A DNA stretch of 64,000 bases from NCBI GenBank assembly GCA_019054805.1, contig JAHQIY010000005.1:541501-605500 (forward strand). Reading direction: 5' to 3'. Positions 44,993 to 57,147 of the stretch are shown here, piece after piece (position 1 is the stretch's first letter; every line of letters starts with the position of its first letter). The DNA is from Brachionus manjavacas. Its lineage: Eukaryota > Rotifera > Eurotatoria > Ploima > Brachionidae. A program made the position numbers and the translations under genes. A model generated the notes under the pieces. That model was not told where the DNA came from and made no database searches. It saw only the letters and a list, made by a program, of their open reading frames with translations.

Positions 44993-46205
44993 ATTTGTTT
45001 AATTTTTTGTGTTTGAATTACAAAATGTATCCAATGTTGAAATAACATTAAAAAGGTGCGATGCTTCATATATTTTTTTCAGTTTCAAAAAAATAATAAT
45101 TTTAAGCTAATATTGCAAAAATTTTCATATTTGAAATTAAACTCTGTGGTGAAATAGAATGAGATTAATTTTTGTTTGGAATTTTAAAAAAAAATTTTGA
45201 AAAATCTTTTTTAACTTTTAAACAATTAATTAATTTATTTTTTACCGATAAAATACTCCTTCAGAATAAAAGCATATGAAAAAATTAAAAATAAGATTAA
45301 ATAATTAAAAAAAAATAAATAAAAAGAAAAAAAAGATAAATAATTCATTCAGATTAAAGTCTATATTCAATTGTTGAAAAACTGGATCTAGTCGGTTAGG
45401 TGAACCAAAATTCACTTATTATCCGAAAAATTCTTGTTCTCAGGTTTTTTGAACTATTGGTTCACCCAATTTTTTTGTTCAAAATAGAATTAGGGTGAAC
45501 CAAAATAGAATTAGACGGACAATTTTTAGATTATGTGAACAAATTGAATAAAGCTATTTAACAGAATGCCTAATTCTCGAAACTGATATAAAAACTAGTT
45601 ATTAACTATTTTATTTTTAATTTAAAGGAGATTTAGAAATAGCTTAGTATTTGCTCTGATCGGGTAGACTTGGCATTACTCTTTCAACAATTTCAAATAC
45701 CCAAATGCGCTCTCTACTTAAATCTTTGCCTTTCAGCACAAATAATAAAAATTAAAGATTAAAATTAATTTTTCACCCTTTAAGTGTTTGACTTTGGAGA
45801 ACATAGATTCATCTATGTCGCGATATTTATCTACTTCGCCAAACTTTAAATTTTCTATGTAATTATTTTATTATTTCATTATAATAATAATAAAATAAAA
45901 TTAAATTTTCTATTTAATTATTTTTTTTCTATCTTATTTTTTATCATTACATTAGCTTTTTTCTAAAAAGATTTCAAAATAGGTTGCTCCTTCGTTTTTT
46001 AAACTACAAATATAATCTTTAAGGATCAACATATCACAAACCCAAAGTCAAAATTTATAAAAAAAAAACAAAATTTTTCATTTTTGCGATATTAACTAAA
46101 AATTATTTTTGAAACTGAAAAAAATATCTGAAGCATCGCACCTTTTTAATGTTATTTCAGCATTGGATACATTTTGTAATTCAAACACAAAAAGCTAAAC
46201 CAATT
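44993..46205. mobile_element. Second foldback element copy (family F)
   Basis: The left arm (44993-45200) starts GTTTAATTTTTTGTGTTTGA. The right arm (about 46080-46203), read inward, starts GTTTAGCTTTTTGTGTTTGA. The shared inner block AACATTAAAAAGGTGCGATG is absent from the 28400 copy. The flanks CAATTT on the left and CAATTT on the right could be a 6-bp duplication. A solo LINE 3' end (45235-45268) and GTGAACCAAAA motifs lie inside. Confidence 0.65.
45235..45268 (-). repeat. Solo LINE family-A 3' end, diverged
   Basis: The minus strand reads TTCTGAAGGAGTATTTTATC, then GGTAAA. It is inserted in the family-F element. Confidence 0.5.
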
Positions 46206-46229
46206 TCTAAAGGAATTATACGAGAATAT

Positions 46230-46700
46230 TGTAAAATTACAGTATCCCATTTTCGTAATAAATTAAAGTGACTTATAAGCAAATCTTGGGGGGAAACTTT
46301 GAGTACGGCTACTGTATTACAATGATTAGAATCATAGTTATTAGGCATTAAAAAAAACATAAGATTTTTAAAGAAATTTTTAGCCCATTCAAGAATGTAG
46401 AGTGGGCATCCTTTCTTAGTTAGTTTGTAAAAGACACTTATGTGTCATGCCTTATCCAAGGCCTTTGAAATGTCATAAAAAAGAGTAAATGATTTTTAGT
46501 TAGAGTTTCCGATGCCTTATGAGTTAGAAAAAACAGATTTAAGTCAAATGGCTCCTTAAAAACTATTCATTTTTCATCTAAAAAGGAATGCAGCTTTTTG
46601 GTGATAATTTTTTCTTAATTTTTTTTTAACTACTTGTTACACTAATAGGGCGGTAGCTATTCGGATCATTAAAATTCATTAATTTGAGCTATGGTATTTT
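46230..46700 (-). pseudogene. LINE reverse-transcriptase N-terminal half fragment
   Basis: The minus strand gives NDPNSYRPI-type sequence, then SFTLFYDISKALDKA, a stop, HISVFYKLTKKGCPLYILEW and AKNFFKN, then VAVLKVSPQ. The DISKAxDKxWH ... KLxxxG ... LEWxxNFxxN order is the finger/palm of non-LTR reverse transcriptases, ending just before the GVPQGSVL block. Several stops and shifts are present. The family cannot be assigned because it does not overlap the other fragments. Confidence 0.7.
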
Positions 46701-47959
46701 TTGCGATCTTGTAAAAGAAATTCATCCATCATTGAGTTTGATACTTAATTTTTCTTTACTATGAATCTGAATTGATTTAGAAAATCTAAAAGAGCAAAAT
46801 AAAATAATATTTTTCTGATAATTTTGATCTTTTCTGCAACACATTCGTAAAATACCTGCCATTGGACTTTTAATCTATTATTTCATTGAAATTTGACTAG
46901 ATTTTTATTTCATGATTACATTTTTTACCTTAAATTCATATGGTATTTATTTGAGTAAAAATTAAATTTTTTAAATTTCTTTAATTATTATTCAATTATT
47001 AATAACTTTTGATAAACAAAATACAAAGTTGTTAATAATCAAATATGTTTTTTTTCAATATTTTGATCTATTAAAATTAATTATGAAAATTATACTTTGA
47101 ATTTTGATTATTGAAAGGATATTAATAAATGAATGATAATTAAAATTTCAAAAAAAATTTAAGTGAATGTAAAGATTACTAGTTTTTTTGATATTTCACA
47201 AAAAAATTAATTTTTACTTAAAAAAATACGATTTAAATTTAAGGTAAAATTTGTATTCATGAAATAAAAATCTTGCAATATAAAATTTCTGAAAATTATT
47301 TCCATTTTGCCAGTTGAATAATTCTATTTTTATTCTTTTGATATTAAGAATTAAAGTCAGCGAAATTTAATATAATTTTTTTCCATAATTACCAAAGGAG
47401 TTTTTTTGGTTGAGCTCTTATTAGCTTGAAATTATTAGAGAAAAATAATCAAAAGTATTCCATTAAAGGAAACTTTCGAATCGTTTAAGACTTTCTATTG
47501 TTCAATCGTTTGGCCTGATTTTAATTACGCCTCCCGAGTTTGAAAATTTCTTAACAAAACTAAAAAAAATAATAATAATAATAATTTAGTTAGACAATTA
47601 CGAGACAATTTGACTATTTAAGGTTTTTTTGTTCTTTTAAAAGTGACAGATAATTTTTTAAAAGCTTAAAATGAATAATAAACATTTTTTTAAATAAAAT
47701 TTAGATAAATTCTTTTTTTAAAATAAATATTCCCTTAAAAAATTTATTTTTTGTAAAATTTACTAAAAAATTCTTTATATGGAGCTTTTAATATTTTACC
47801 ATTTTTAAGCAAATTTACGTAAATTCCAATAATCATATTTCTAGTATTTTTTTTTAATTCATTTAAATCATGTGACTAACACAAATATAAAACATTCTTT
47901 TTTTTTTTTTTATCTAAAAAGACAAAACTTAACTTTATTTTATTCTACTTTTTATATCT

Positions 47960-48020
47960 TCTTTACATCACCCTTGCGGTGTTTATTGAATAAATAATGA
48001 TAATAATAATAATAATAACA
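47960..48020 (+). repeat. Solo LINE family-B 3' end with hairpin and (AAT)n tail
   Basis: TTTACATCACCCTTGCGGTG (hairpin CACC-CTTGC-GGTG at 47969-47981), then TTTATTGAATAAATAATGAT and AATAATAA. It is homologous to 34640-34696. Confidence 0.6.
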
Positions 48021-49039
48021 TATCTACAAACACCTATGAGAAGGTTAGTGTGGATTATTATTTTATCCCATTTCTTTCTGATTTTTATAGACACTTAGCT
48101 AATACATGCGTATTTTTATGGTTTTTGATAATTCCAATGATCTTACACTTACTGGTCAAGTTGTTTTAGCATTAACTAATGCAGATAGCTGACTATTTCG
48201 TTTTACTAATGAGTGTATTCAAGAGGTTGATATTCTGCCAAAATGCGACTTGAATGCTTTATTGTTGAAGACACATTCTAAAAACAATTGAACGATAATG
48301 AAACGTATATGCCTGATCTTAAGCTGATATGTTCAGACTCTCTGTCCTGACCATGAGTCTTGTTTTTCGACACCAAAGACAAGCCTTTGTCGACTCTTGG
48401 CTAGTTCAGAATGCTACAGAATAAACAATGTATTCGCTTTTATGATATTTGTCGATTTTTTTCATATACAAGTTATTATTATTAATATTATTAAAAGCTA
48501 GTCCGAAGAACTTAAAATAAAAAAGTTTTATTTTTGGATTTTATTTGAATAGGACTGAAATAATATTATCTTAATTTAATTTTTAAGAAAAATCAAAATT
48601 TAAAAATTTTAATTAAATATTTGTATCTTGTACTGAAATAAGATCCGTTTTAAAACTAAAAAAATTCTGGATTTTTGTTCCGGATTATTCTTTACTCCTG
48701 TTATCCATTTCGACAAACTAACAGTATAAAAAAGCTCATTATTTAATGTACCTAAAAATAGAGACTAGTGAAATTTTTCATTTAGTCATCACTGATTTAA
48801 CACACGATGTGATCATTTAAAGTCACGTGATAAAAAAGTATGATCACCAAATAATGATATATGATGCTAGGAGCCATAATATATTGCAACCACAAAACTA
48901 GTAAAATTTACCACAAATTAATAAAAATTGTCCATAAATTTATATAAAATCACCAGTAATTTATTAAAACCGTAACTAATTTATTTTATTTGTAATTTAT
49001 TTAATGCTAGATGGGGAAGCAGTGTTTTTCATTTATGAT

Positions 49040-49239
49040 AAATGAAAAAAGTTCCTTATCGTTACCAGATCCACCTCAATAAGTTAAAATTTAGCCCAAA
49101 AGTATTCTTGAAAAATATCCAAATGGAACACCTTGTTATAAATGCGGTGAATTAATAAAAATTGAACGAGGTCTCATTCAACCCAAGAAACATTGTTCTT
49201 TTTTAGACTTTAAATCACCAATTTATGTTTTTTTTTAAA
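49040..49239 (+). pseudogene. Possible decayed exon with a CxxC motif
   Basis: One frame from an ATG at about 49039 reads MINEKSSLSLPDPPQ, a stop, VKI, a stop, then PKSILEKYPNGTPCYKCGEL and IKIERGLIQPKKHCSF to a stop. The composition and the CYKCG...KKHC spacing look protein-like for this AT-rich background. Alternatively the TAG could belong to a 3' splice site (AAAATTTAG). No family is recognised. Confidence 0.3.
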
Positions 49240-49500
49240 CATTTTTCTATTTTGATCATATCGAGTGTTCACTGATTTCTTAATATGCGGATCACATTTT
49301 CTGGAAGACCCTTAAAAAATTCGGATTTTTTTCTGAATGTTTCTTGTTAAGAATACCTCGAATTAAAAACATAAAGTTAAGAATATTATGAAAAAAAATT
49401 TAAATAGATACATTCGAAAATTTTAAAGTCGAATGTATTAAAATTTTGTGACATCTCTATTTCTTTTCAAACCACCAAAAAAACTAAAATTCAGCTTTTA

Positions 49501-50973
49501 ATGGATAAATACGCTAATTTGCCTGGAATTGTTAGTCTAATATTCGCCAAAATTTTTTAATAACAAACTTAATACTTAAGGCTAAAAATGAACCTGACCT
49601 ATACGAAACACCGAATGTTGTTAGCAACTCAAACACAGAAATTCTCCAAGATGATTCAAATGGCGTTGAAAAAATTCTGATCAGCCAAAAAGAAGCACAC
49701 GAAAAGTTTAATAAACATTCTCTAAACAGCGATTTTGTTGGTATGTCACAAGAATTTTTTTTTTTAAATTTTTTAAATTTTTTCAGATTTTTCTGATACT
49801 ATTTCAAATCGCCGAAAATTTGGTTACTTAGTTGAGCCTGACTCTTTTGAATGGGTAAATGACCACACACTTGTTTGAATTAATCTAAATATTTTTTGAT
49901 TAGAACCAGGACCCAGAAGAAAGTCCTGTCCACAAATTGAAAAGACTTGAAAAAGAACTAGCCGAGCTAAAAGTTGAGCTAAACCAAGTCGAAATTTTGA
50001 CCAAAACCGACGAAGAAAAAAAAAAAAATCTTAACTTTGATCCCATCAATCTAACTAAACATGTTGAGACCCTCCAAAAGGAGATTAAAAACCTGCACTT
50101 ACAATCGATAGGTGGCAAAAGTGATATTAGCTATCTAGACAATAAGGCAAAAAAGTTATTTTATTAAATTTTTTTTTAAAGATAATTTTTAAACAAAATA
50201 TCTAGGCAATACATGGTTGATCAGCTGAACAGCTTGAAACAAGTTTTAGGCCAGAATTCTGATTCCAAGGCTTCAAAAAATCCAGATAAATTAAAACATG
50301 ACACTTCTATTGTGTTCAAACTATTTGCTGATTTGGAAAATTCTGATATCAACAAGGCTAAAAAACTAACTGAACTAAATCGACGCTTAGAAAATTTGGA
50401 AAAAATTTTTGGACCAGGAAATGCTGCGGTGAATGAGACCCAAATAGCTAAATTATGCAACGGACTGGAGAATAGAAGCATCCTTGTAGGCGCCTGTTAA
50501 TTTTTATTTCTCAAAATCATAATTCAGAAATTTAGGGACTGGTTGAAAATCTGAAGACAAAAATGAGTCTTTTGGATGCCGAACGCCTTGATAAAGCTGA
50601 CAATAAGTTACAGATATTGTTACAGCGGGTCAATCAATTAAATGAAAAAAAAGGTCTTGTAGAAGATCAAGAAAAGCTTAATAGAGTAAATGAACTTTTT
50701 CAAATGATGTCTAGCTGGAAAGATGTGTCTTCTACAGTTCCAGCATTGGTAGAACGTTTATCTTCTTTAAGCGAACTGCATCAAAAAGCGTTACAGTTTA
50801 CATCAATTTTGTCCAGACTGGATGCGGAACAAAACAGCCTAGCTGAATCAATACAGACAAGCTCTAGTACTTTAAATGATTTAAAGAATAAATTTGAACA
50901 AAATTTGGACTCAATTAAAACAAACTTTGAAAATTTAAATCAGCGTATTCTTTCAATCGAAGGCAAAAAATAA
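49501..50973 (+). CDS. DCTN2: Dynactin subunit 2 (dynamitin, p50)
   Basis: Six exons join in phase: 49501-49530, 49581-49740, 49787-49854, 49904-50154, 50206-50485 and 50536-50973, giving 408 aa (animal orthologues about 400). The N terminus MDKYANLPGI followed by NEPDLYETPN matches the conserved p50 start. DFSDTIS precedes the predicted coiled-coil body, and the C-terminal helices include KMSLLDAERLDKADNKLQIL and FTSILSRLDAEQNSL. Dynamitin forms part of the dynactin shoulder that links p150 to the Arp1 filament and so helps dynein bind cargo; this is family knowledge. All five introns are 46-51 bp. A TTCAG acceptor-like site lies 7 bp upstream of the ATG, compatible with trans-splicing or a 5'UTR intron. 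The gene is intact. Confidence 0.95.
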
Positions 50974-51959
50974 TTTAAACTTTTTTTTTTTCAAGTCAAG
51001 TCACTTTTTAAGTTTTTCATGGTCAAAGCATTTTAAACTTTTTGCTCTTCAAGCATGAGGGATATTTAATTAAATAAATTTTTTAAAATAAATTTTAGAT
51101 TTTATTATTTTATTAATCAATTAATGTGTATCGGTTTAAATTACTGTTTAAATTTGAATGCTTTCCTGTTTTATGACCAAATGATCAGAAATCTTGTGTT
51201 CACACTGGTCACAATAATTTTTGACCAGTTTTGTTGTAATCAGGAAAAAAATTAATATCTTTTCAACATTGGACATCTCTGGAAACTTTTATTACATTTT
51301 TTGAAATTAAACCCAGTTGGATTATTCGTCGGCCAAAATTTCTTCTTTTTTAAAATCACCTAGTTTTCTGGCGACCAAACTAGTATTTATCGAATTGGTC
51401 ACAAAATATGGAAAATTTTTTATTAGATATCTTATAATTAATTTTTTTTAATTTAATTCATGATTTACATATGTGACTTGGTTTACAATTAAAAAAATTC
51501 CACTTTTGTTTGATATTTTTGTTTATTTACTTTAAAGAGGTTCAATAAAAAAATGTAGTAAATAAAAAATTTAGTCGAATATTTTCAAAGATTAAAAATA
51601 CCCATTTCATAGTTAGACATGCTATAATTTTAAACAATTTTAGACATAATTCAGTTTATTTTTAATTTTTTATCTTCTTAAATAAAAACTGATTTAAAAT
51701 ATTTTTTATTAGAATAAACGATCAGTTTGAAATTCAATGAAATTTTTTGTCTCTGATAATTAATTTTTGATGAAATGAAAATCTAAATTTGAAAAAAAAA
51801 TCTATTTTATAAATTCAATATGCCTTTTTTTAATTAATTTCCGTCAGTCAAAATCTCACTTTTAACTATCAACTAAAGAGTAGAGCCTAAAAAATAAGGA
51901 AAAAAAGTGAATCTAAAATTAAGCAAAAGCAAAATATATGTTTTCAAAAAATCAGAAAA
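50974..51959. other. Convergent intergenic region DCTN2/GPCR
   Basis: No gene is supported. A CAAGTCAAGTCACTTTTTAAG stretch (about 50993-51014) resembles ends of the hAT-like MITEs. At 51150-51410, GTTCACACTGGTCACA and TTGACCAGTTTTG resemble the arms of the 15089 TIR element, suggesting a decayed relative. Confidence 0.5.
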
Positions 51960-52976
51960 TCATGTGACAGTGTTGGTTTTGGTCACGCTTGCTTCTGTAT
52001 TAATGTCTGTAGTTTTCGATTTTATAATTCGAATTCCAAACAACTCTTTGAACCGTCGCCTAAATTGCAGATTAAAAGAATAGTAGAAAAAAAATCCGAT
52101 CCAGTAGGAAAAGATGAGAATAAATCTAGATATGTCAAAAAAACATGAAAAATTTGTGAAATTAAACAGTGGCAAATAGCAAATAAAAATTGGTGTATGA
52201 CCAAATACAAAGACCACACCATTGCACAGAACCATTAGAGTTACTTCTCGATCTTTTCTCTCTTGACGGGTCAGCTTTTTGGATGTCAATTTTTCTTTTT
52301 TTTTCATTAGTTTTTGAAAGTTGATCATTATCATTGAATTGAATACAATAATCAGAGTAAGACCCAACACATCTCGAATTATTATGTGTAACCATCTCAT
52401 TGTTTTGCTGAAATCGATTGTAAAAAACTCAGTGTTTCTTATTTTGTATTGAGAAGAGTTGTTGATCGCATAGATTTCAAAGTCAAAAAATCTGTGTACA
52501 TAAAACACCAAGCTGAATACCATTAAAGAGAAAATTACTATATAAGAAAAGTATTTTGACTGATAGAATTTTAGCTTGTCGAATAGACTAGTCATCAGCA
52601 GGAGCCGATCCAGGCATGCAAAAATATCCAGAAAAGTGGAGTACAGTTCGGTGGCCAGCGAGAAATAAGCAAAGCACGTGATGTACCACACTTGGATCCA
52701 GTACGTGTACGAGTTTGGACAATTGAAACAAAAATAGCCAACTGAGAATATGTTTACGACAAAAAGGTAGCAGTCGTTCAAGGACTTGGCAAGCAAGTAT
52801 TTGTATAGGTAGCCTTTTACATTCTTATTGTTTTTAATGATTGAATAAAATGTAAAAGCATTGAACAGATTGAAAATGATTCCAGTTACATTCAAAAATG
52901 GATATAAGTATACTGTGATTATTTGACTGACCACATAGCAGGCTGGCTTTCCACTTGCATTTTGTGAAATATTCAT
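51960..52976 (-). CDS. Rhodopsin-like 7TM receptor, divergent
   Basis: This is a single-exon 338-aa protein with seven predicted hydrophobic segments and no signal peptide. The N terminus carries an N-glycosylation site (MNISQNASG). TM3 ends IFACLDRLLLM in place of the usual DRY, with the Asp-Arg pair kept. Loop 3 is very basic (LMKKKEKLTSKKLTRQERKD). TM7 reads YWIGFFFYYSFNLQFRRRFK, where NPxxY is replaced by YSFNLQF. The overall layout resembles the FMRFamide/peptide-receptor-like class that is expanded in small invertebrates. The ligand is unknown. The frame is intact and coding seems certain; assignment to a subfamily is not. Confidence 0.8.
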   Translation of the reverse strand: MNISQNASGKPACYVVSQIITVYLYPFLNVTGIIFNLFNAFTFYSIIKNNKNVKGYLYKYLLAKSLNDCYLFVVNIFSVGYFCFNCPNSYTYWIQVWYITCFAYFSLATELYSTFLDIFACLDRLLLMTSLFDKLKFYQSKYFSYIVIFSLMVFSLVFYVHRFFDFEIYAINNSSQYKIRNTEFFTIDFSKTMRWLHIIIRDVLGLTLIIVFNSMIMINFQKLMKKKEKLTSKKLTRQERKDREVTLMVLCNGVVFVFGHTPIFICYLPLFNFTNFSCFFDISRFILIFSYWIGFFFYYSFNLQFRRRFKELFGIRIIKSKTTDINTEASVTKTNTVT

Positions 52977-54720
52977 TTTGAATTCTTTTTTTTAAATTTT
53001 GTTGATGCCAATGAATAAATAGATGAATTAGAATAGATTCTCAAAAAAAAAGACATTCACGACTCTTAATCGAAACAGGTTGCTGTATTATCACATTGGA
53101 AAATTTGACTGTCTCAATATCGACTTCTAAATGCTTGAATAAACTTCTTTTATTTAGAGGAAATACATTTTTAAAGGTATACAGCAAAACAGATCAAGCA
53201 TTTTCTTGGAATAAGTATGTTTCCTTTTTTTGATTTGTTTTAACAACTCTGAAAATCTTAAAAAAAATTAATTTTTTTTTCTGAATGAGATTAAGAATGA
53301 CAGTGTCTAGATTGTTACAATAAATTTTAAAAAAGTTATTCACTCGAAAACAAATTTAATCCTTTAAGCGTTTGTGGACTGTAGAATTTTTAAACATCTA
53401 AGAAAAAATTTTTTTTTATTGCAAAGTCTGAAATCAATTAAATTAAAAAAAATTGATTAAGAATTTTTTTTTGTTTTTTATAAACAAATTGGCTTTTAGA
53501 GAATGGTCATTTTGAAAAAAATTTTAAATATCAATCATTGAAGAGATGATTACCTTAAAAAAGCACTGAGAAAAAATTAATATTTTACAGACTGTTTTTT
53601 GGTAATATGAATTTTTTCACCTCATATTTAAACTCCTGAATGATAAAAGGCAATTTCTAATATTTTGTCAGAATTTTCGCACTCAGACAATCATAATAAA
53701 AAAGTCTGCTACTTAAGGCACCAAAAAATATTCACATGGTTGTTTCCGGGAAACATCTTATCGAACTTCCCGTTATATTTCAATTATAGAGAAATTATTT
53801 TAAATTTATAAATTTATAAGGTAAATTCTCATGAAAAATATCATCATTCCATTTTTGTTATTGAATTTTTAGATATTTTATTTATTCTTAAAGAAATAAA
53901 ATAAACAATTAAAATTAATGTTTTCCAAAGATTTCATTTTTTTAAAATAAGTAAATATGCCTCTAAAACTGGAAAATTTAATTTGCTTTTTTTAGTATTA
54001 ATATTTAATGATTTATTTGAAAACTCTAAAACGATATTTTTATATTTTTAATTTTATTTTGAATACTTTATAGTAAATACAAAAATTCAATAATTTTCAA
54101 ATCGAAAAAACAAAAATCGTTTTTGAAAAAATAATTAAAAATTTTTCTTAACTTTCAAAATATATATACTTAATATTAATATTTTTTTAATCATTCGATT
54201 TAAAAAAAAAACCGGTACCGGAATCAATTTTCTTGAATAAATTTAATTAAATTATAAAAATCATTACTTTTAGATAAATATGAATCAAGAAAATTTTATG
54301 TAATACCTCACGCAAAGAGAATTAAAAAAACGCATATCCGATTGTAAAACGAAAGCAGTTTGAATTCCAAATTTCAATGGCACTAGTTTTTTTTATCGAA
54401 AAATATTTTCAAAGCAAATAGGAAATTTGTATAAAATATCAAGGCAATATTATGAAAACTTTAAAAAAAAATTTTGACCTTCTTTTTTCTCAGTATCAAA
54501 CCTTTAGGACACTTTACTAATTTTAGCTTTAATTATTTTGGCATTTTTAGTAAAAAAAAATAAAAATTTATCAAATTTTTTTCCCAATTGAAGTAAATTT
54601 TTTTTTTTTTAAATTTCTTTTGAGTATTTATCAAAAAATAAAAAAATTAAAAAAAATTTAAAACAGATATTTTTAAATTGCACCGAATTGTTCCTATAAT
54701 TAAAGCTATCATTCGGTTTT

Positions 54721-55370
54721 GAAGGGGAGTTGATCCCGAATCAAAGCCTAATAGGGAATAAATTTTTTTTTTAGGGTTATTCAAAAATTTGAGCAATCTA
54801 ATTTTTGGGCTAAAATTGAGCCAGATTATGTTATTAAATGACCATGTATTTCAAGTGGATTAAAAAAGCAAAATTTTTAATTTTCATGGCTAATTGACTG
54901 GCATTGAAAAAGCAATGAATTTAAGCAAAATTATTACTAAAACAGCTGATGTAAAACATTTAAAAATAATACTTGAAAAGAAGAATTCAATCGGTTAAAA
55001 AAAAATCTGGTGAAATTACGACTTGAGTTGAAGGTGTAGTCAAAAAGAGGGCAGTTTCAAAGGTTGGTCCCAAATCAAAAATTAATTTTGGTCACTAAAC
55101 TTTAATATTTAATCTATTTAAAAAAGTAAATGTAAATTTTGATATTTTGAAGGGGCACTGGCCCCATTTGACACAATCTAAGGGGAGTTGCTCCCTGAAT
55201 CAAATCAAATTAATTAAAGAAATGAGTAGAGAATGGAAAAAGAGATCTAGAGAGGTGTTGGTTGGAGTTTGGCTTACCATTCTCTGATTTTTCGCTGGCG
55301 GTCAATCAGAGAGTAAAAAAGTGTAATTCTTATTGCATTAAATAAAGTTTTAAAAGGAGTTGGTCCCATT
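54721..55370. repeat. Cluster of five GGGAGTTG-TCCC hairpin motifs
   Basis: AAGGGGAGTTGATCCCGAAT (54723), GGTTGGTCCCAAATC (about 55061), AAGGGGCACTGGCCCC (55150), AAGGGGAGTTGCTCCCTGAA (55180) and AAAAGGAGTTGGTCCC (55352). Most are followed by AATCAA-type sequence. Their origin is unknown. Confidence 0.5.
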
Positions 55371-56644
55371 AGAATCAATTTAAAAGAGAGTTCACGTCAC
55401 ACATTTATAGACACAACACCAATCTAAATCAAAATGATTCAAGGTGTATAGGAGTGTTGACGTCCAAAAAACTGTTCAAAGTGGATTTGACCCAAAATAA
55501 ATTGTTCAATGGAGAGTAGGAAGCGAAAAAGCTCACAGTAAAAAATCAAAAAGTGCTGGTCAGAAAATTGATTCCGGATAATCGGGCATTCCGGATAAAA
55601 AAATTTCAGATAATCGGTTATTGACTGTATCAAGATTTTTGAATACAAAGTCAGCGATATGGTAATTCCAAACCAAACACAAATTAAAATAGGTCTTTCA
55701 ATTACACAATTAAAAACTAGATATTAGTCCACCATAACCGTCTAAGGGCAATCTAAATCTAAAAAATAAAAAAGAGCAATCTGCCATTTCCAATCACCTG
55801 GTTCTGCTTATTCTCCGCCAATTATCTTGTTAAATATTCCATTTATATTTTCGTTTATCCTTATTCCACATTCAAGTAAATTAATGTTGGAGGACAATGT
55901 TGATGTTTTTAGAGCCAATGAAGAAGAAATTGTAGAAGATAAATTCAAAACTTATTAAATTTTACATTAGTAATGTTTACATTGGTACCTTTGGTCCCGT
56001 CTATCCGATCTTGTCGTAAGACGTATTGGAGCAGCTATTTATGCTCCTTATTAACTTAAACTCTCATGACTTAGTTAATCAACTTACCAGTGATATAGAC
56101 AAAAATGCCGCTGTGTCACAAGATAATACCGAAAAAAATATACTCTGCATCCTTCAATAAAAAAGTGAGATTATTCTTGAACTTTTTTATGAATTTTTAA
56201 ATAGTTTTTGAAATTTTATTAAAAAATAACAAAAAATTAATCGTTTTTTCTTAGACGTAAATAATTCTTTCTGTAAATAAAATAAGGTGCAATAATAGGC
56301 AGCATTCTTTAATAAATCTGCAGTATTGGCAAAATAAATTTTTTAAATAATTTGATCCTGGTGAATTTTGCCGAAAGTTTGTATATTATAAACTGATTTG
56401 GCTATTTACGCAATTAGGAATAAAAATATTGCACTTAATAGTATTAAGAGTAAAAATCTTTTATTTTATAGAAAAAAAAATTCTACTATTTGTTTGACTT
56501 TTTTGTTCTTAAATAAAATAATATTTAGTTTATATCGAAATTTTCCCCCAATTTTTTCTTTTATCCAGTTGGTAAATTGGCATTTCCATATCTTGTGATT
56601 TTTCTTCTTCAATATTCCACTTATTCCATTATAAAATTTTGATC

Positions 56645-57065
56645 ATAATTTATTTATTTATTTATTACGTAAATTCTGGTCGAGCCAAGCTCCTTCAGAA
56701 AAAAAAAAAAAAAATTAATAAAAAGTTTCCGTTAGTTTTACATATTTTGAATACATGATCAGTTAACAAATGTTAATAATTAGTTGTTGAGAAGTGAAGG
56801 AGATAGAAGTTTTCAAGTATTAAGCAAGGTAAGGAAAAAATTCATCAATTAGGAGGTATAAACCACACAATGGTGTTGCAAGATTGCATATTTCTTTAGG
56901 GCTAATTACAGCTTTATATTCTTTTATTAGTCTAGTTACCAGAGGTACTGAGTTTTTTAGACCACACCTGATATAATTCTCACTGAGATCAAAAAGACGA
57001 TTGTCTATCCTATTAGTTTTAAGTTTATCTAAGGCTAGATGTAGTATTGTAGCTTGTTTCTATTA
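56645..57065 (-). pseudogene. LINE family-A C-terminal fragment with its 3' end
   Basis: The minus strand reads ILHLALDKLKTNRIDNRLFD, then LSENYIRCGLKNSVPLVTRL, IKEYKAVISPKEICNLATP and a stop-containing tail. About 120 bp further come TTCTGAAGGAGCTTGGCTCG, ACCAGAATTTACG and (ATAA)n. This copy links the protein-coding part of the family to the short 3'-terminal motif that occurs alone elsewhere in the window. It is homologous to 36985-37530. Confidence 0.72.
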
Positions 57066-57147
57066 AACACGCAAGTAGTAAATTTTAATTGAGTCATTCA
57101 CCGATTATTTGTTAAGTATACTCAATTTCTGTTAAGATTCGTTAATC

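Larger units (their letters stand above)
40729..49500. other. 8.8-kb intergenic repeat graveyard between RPB1 and DCTN2
   Basis: These two genes are divergent, so both promoters must lie here, but no TATA or initiator can be called with confidence. A (GAT)n microsatellite is at about 41556-41580 and a GT-rich stretch at about 40818-40845. The rest is dominated by transposon remnants listed separately: a TIR element at 41855, a Tc1-like transposase at 43031, LINE fragments at 44040 and 46230, a foldback element at 44993 and solo 3' ends. A weakly coding-like decayed stretch at about 48190-48430 could not be assigned. Confidence 0.55.
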
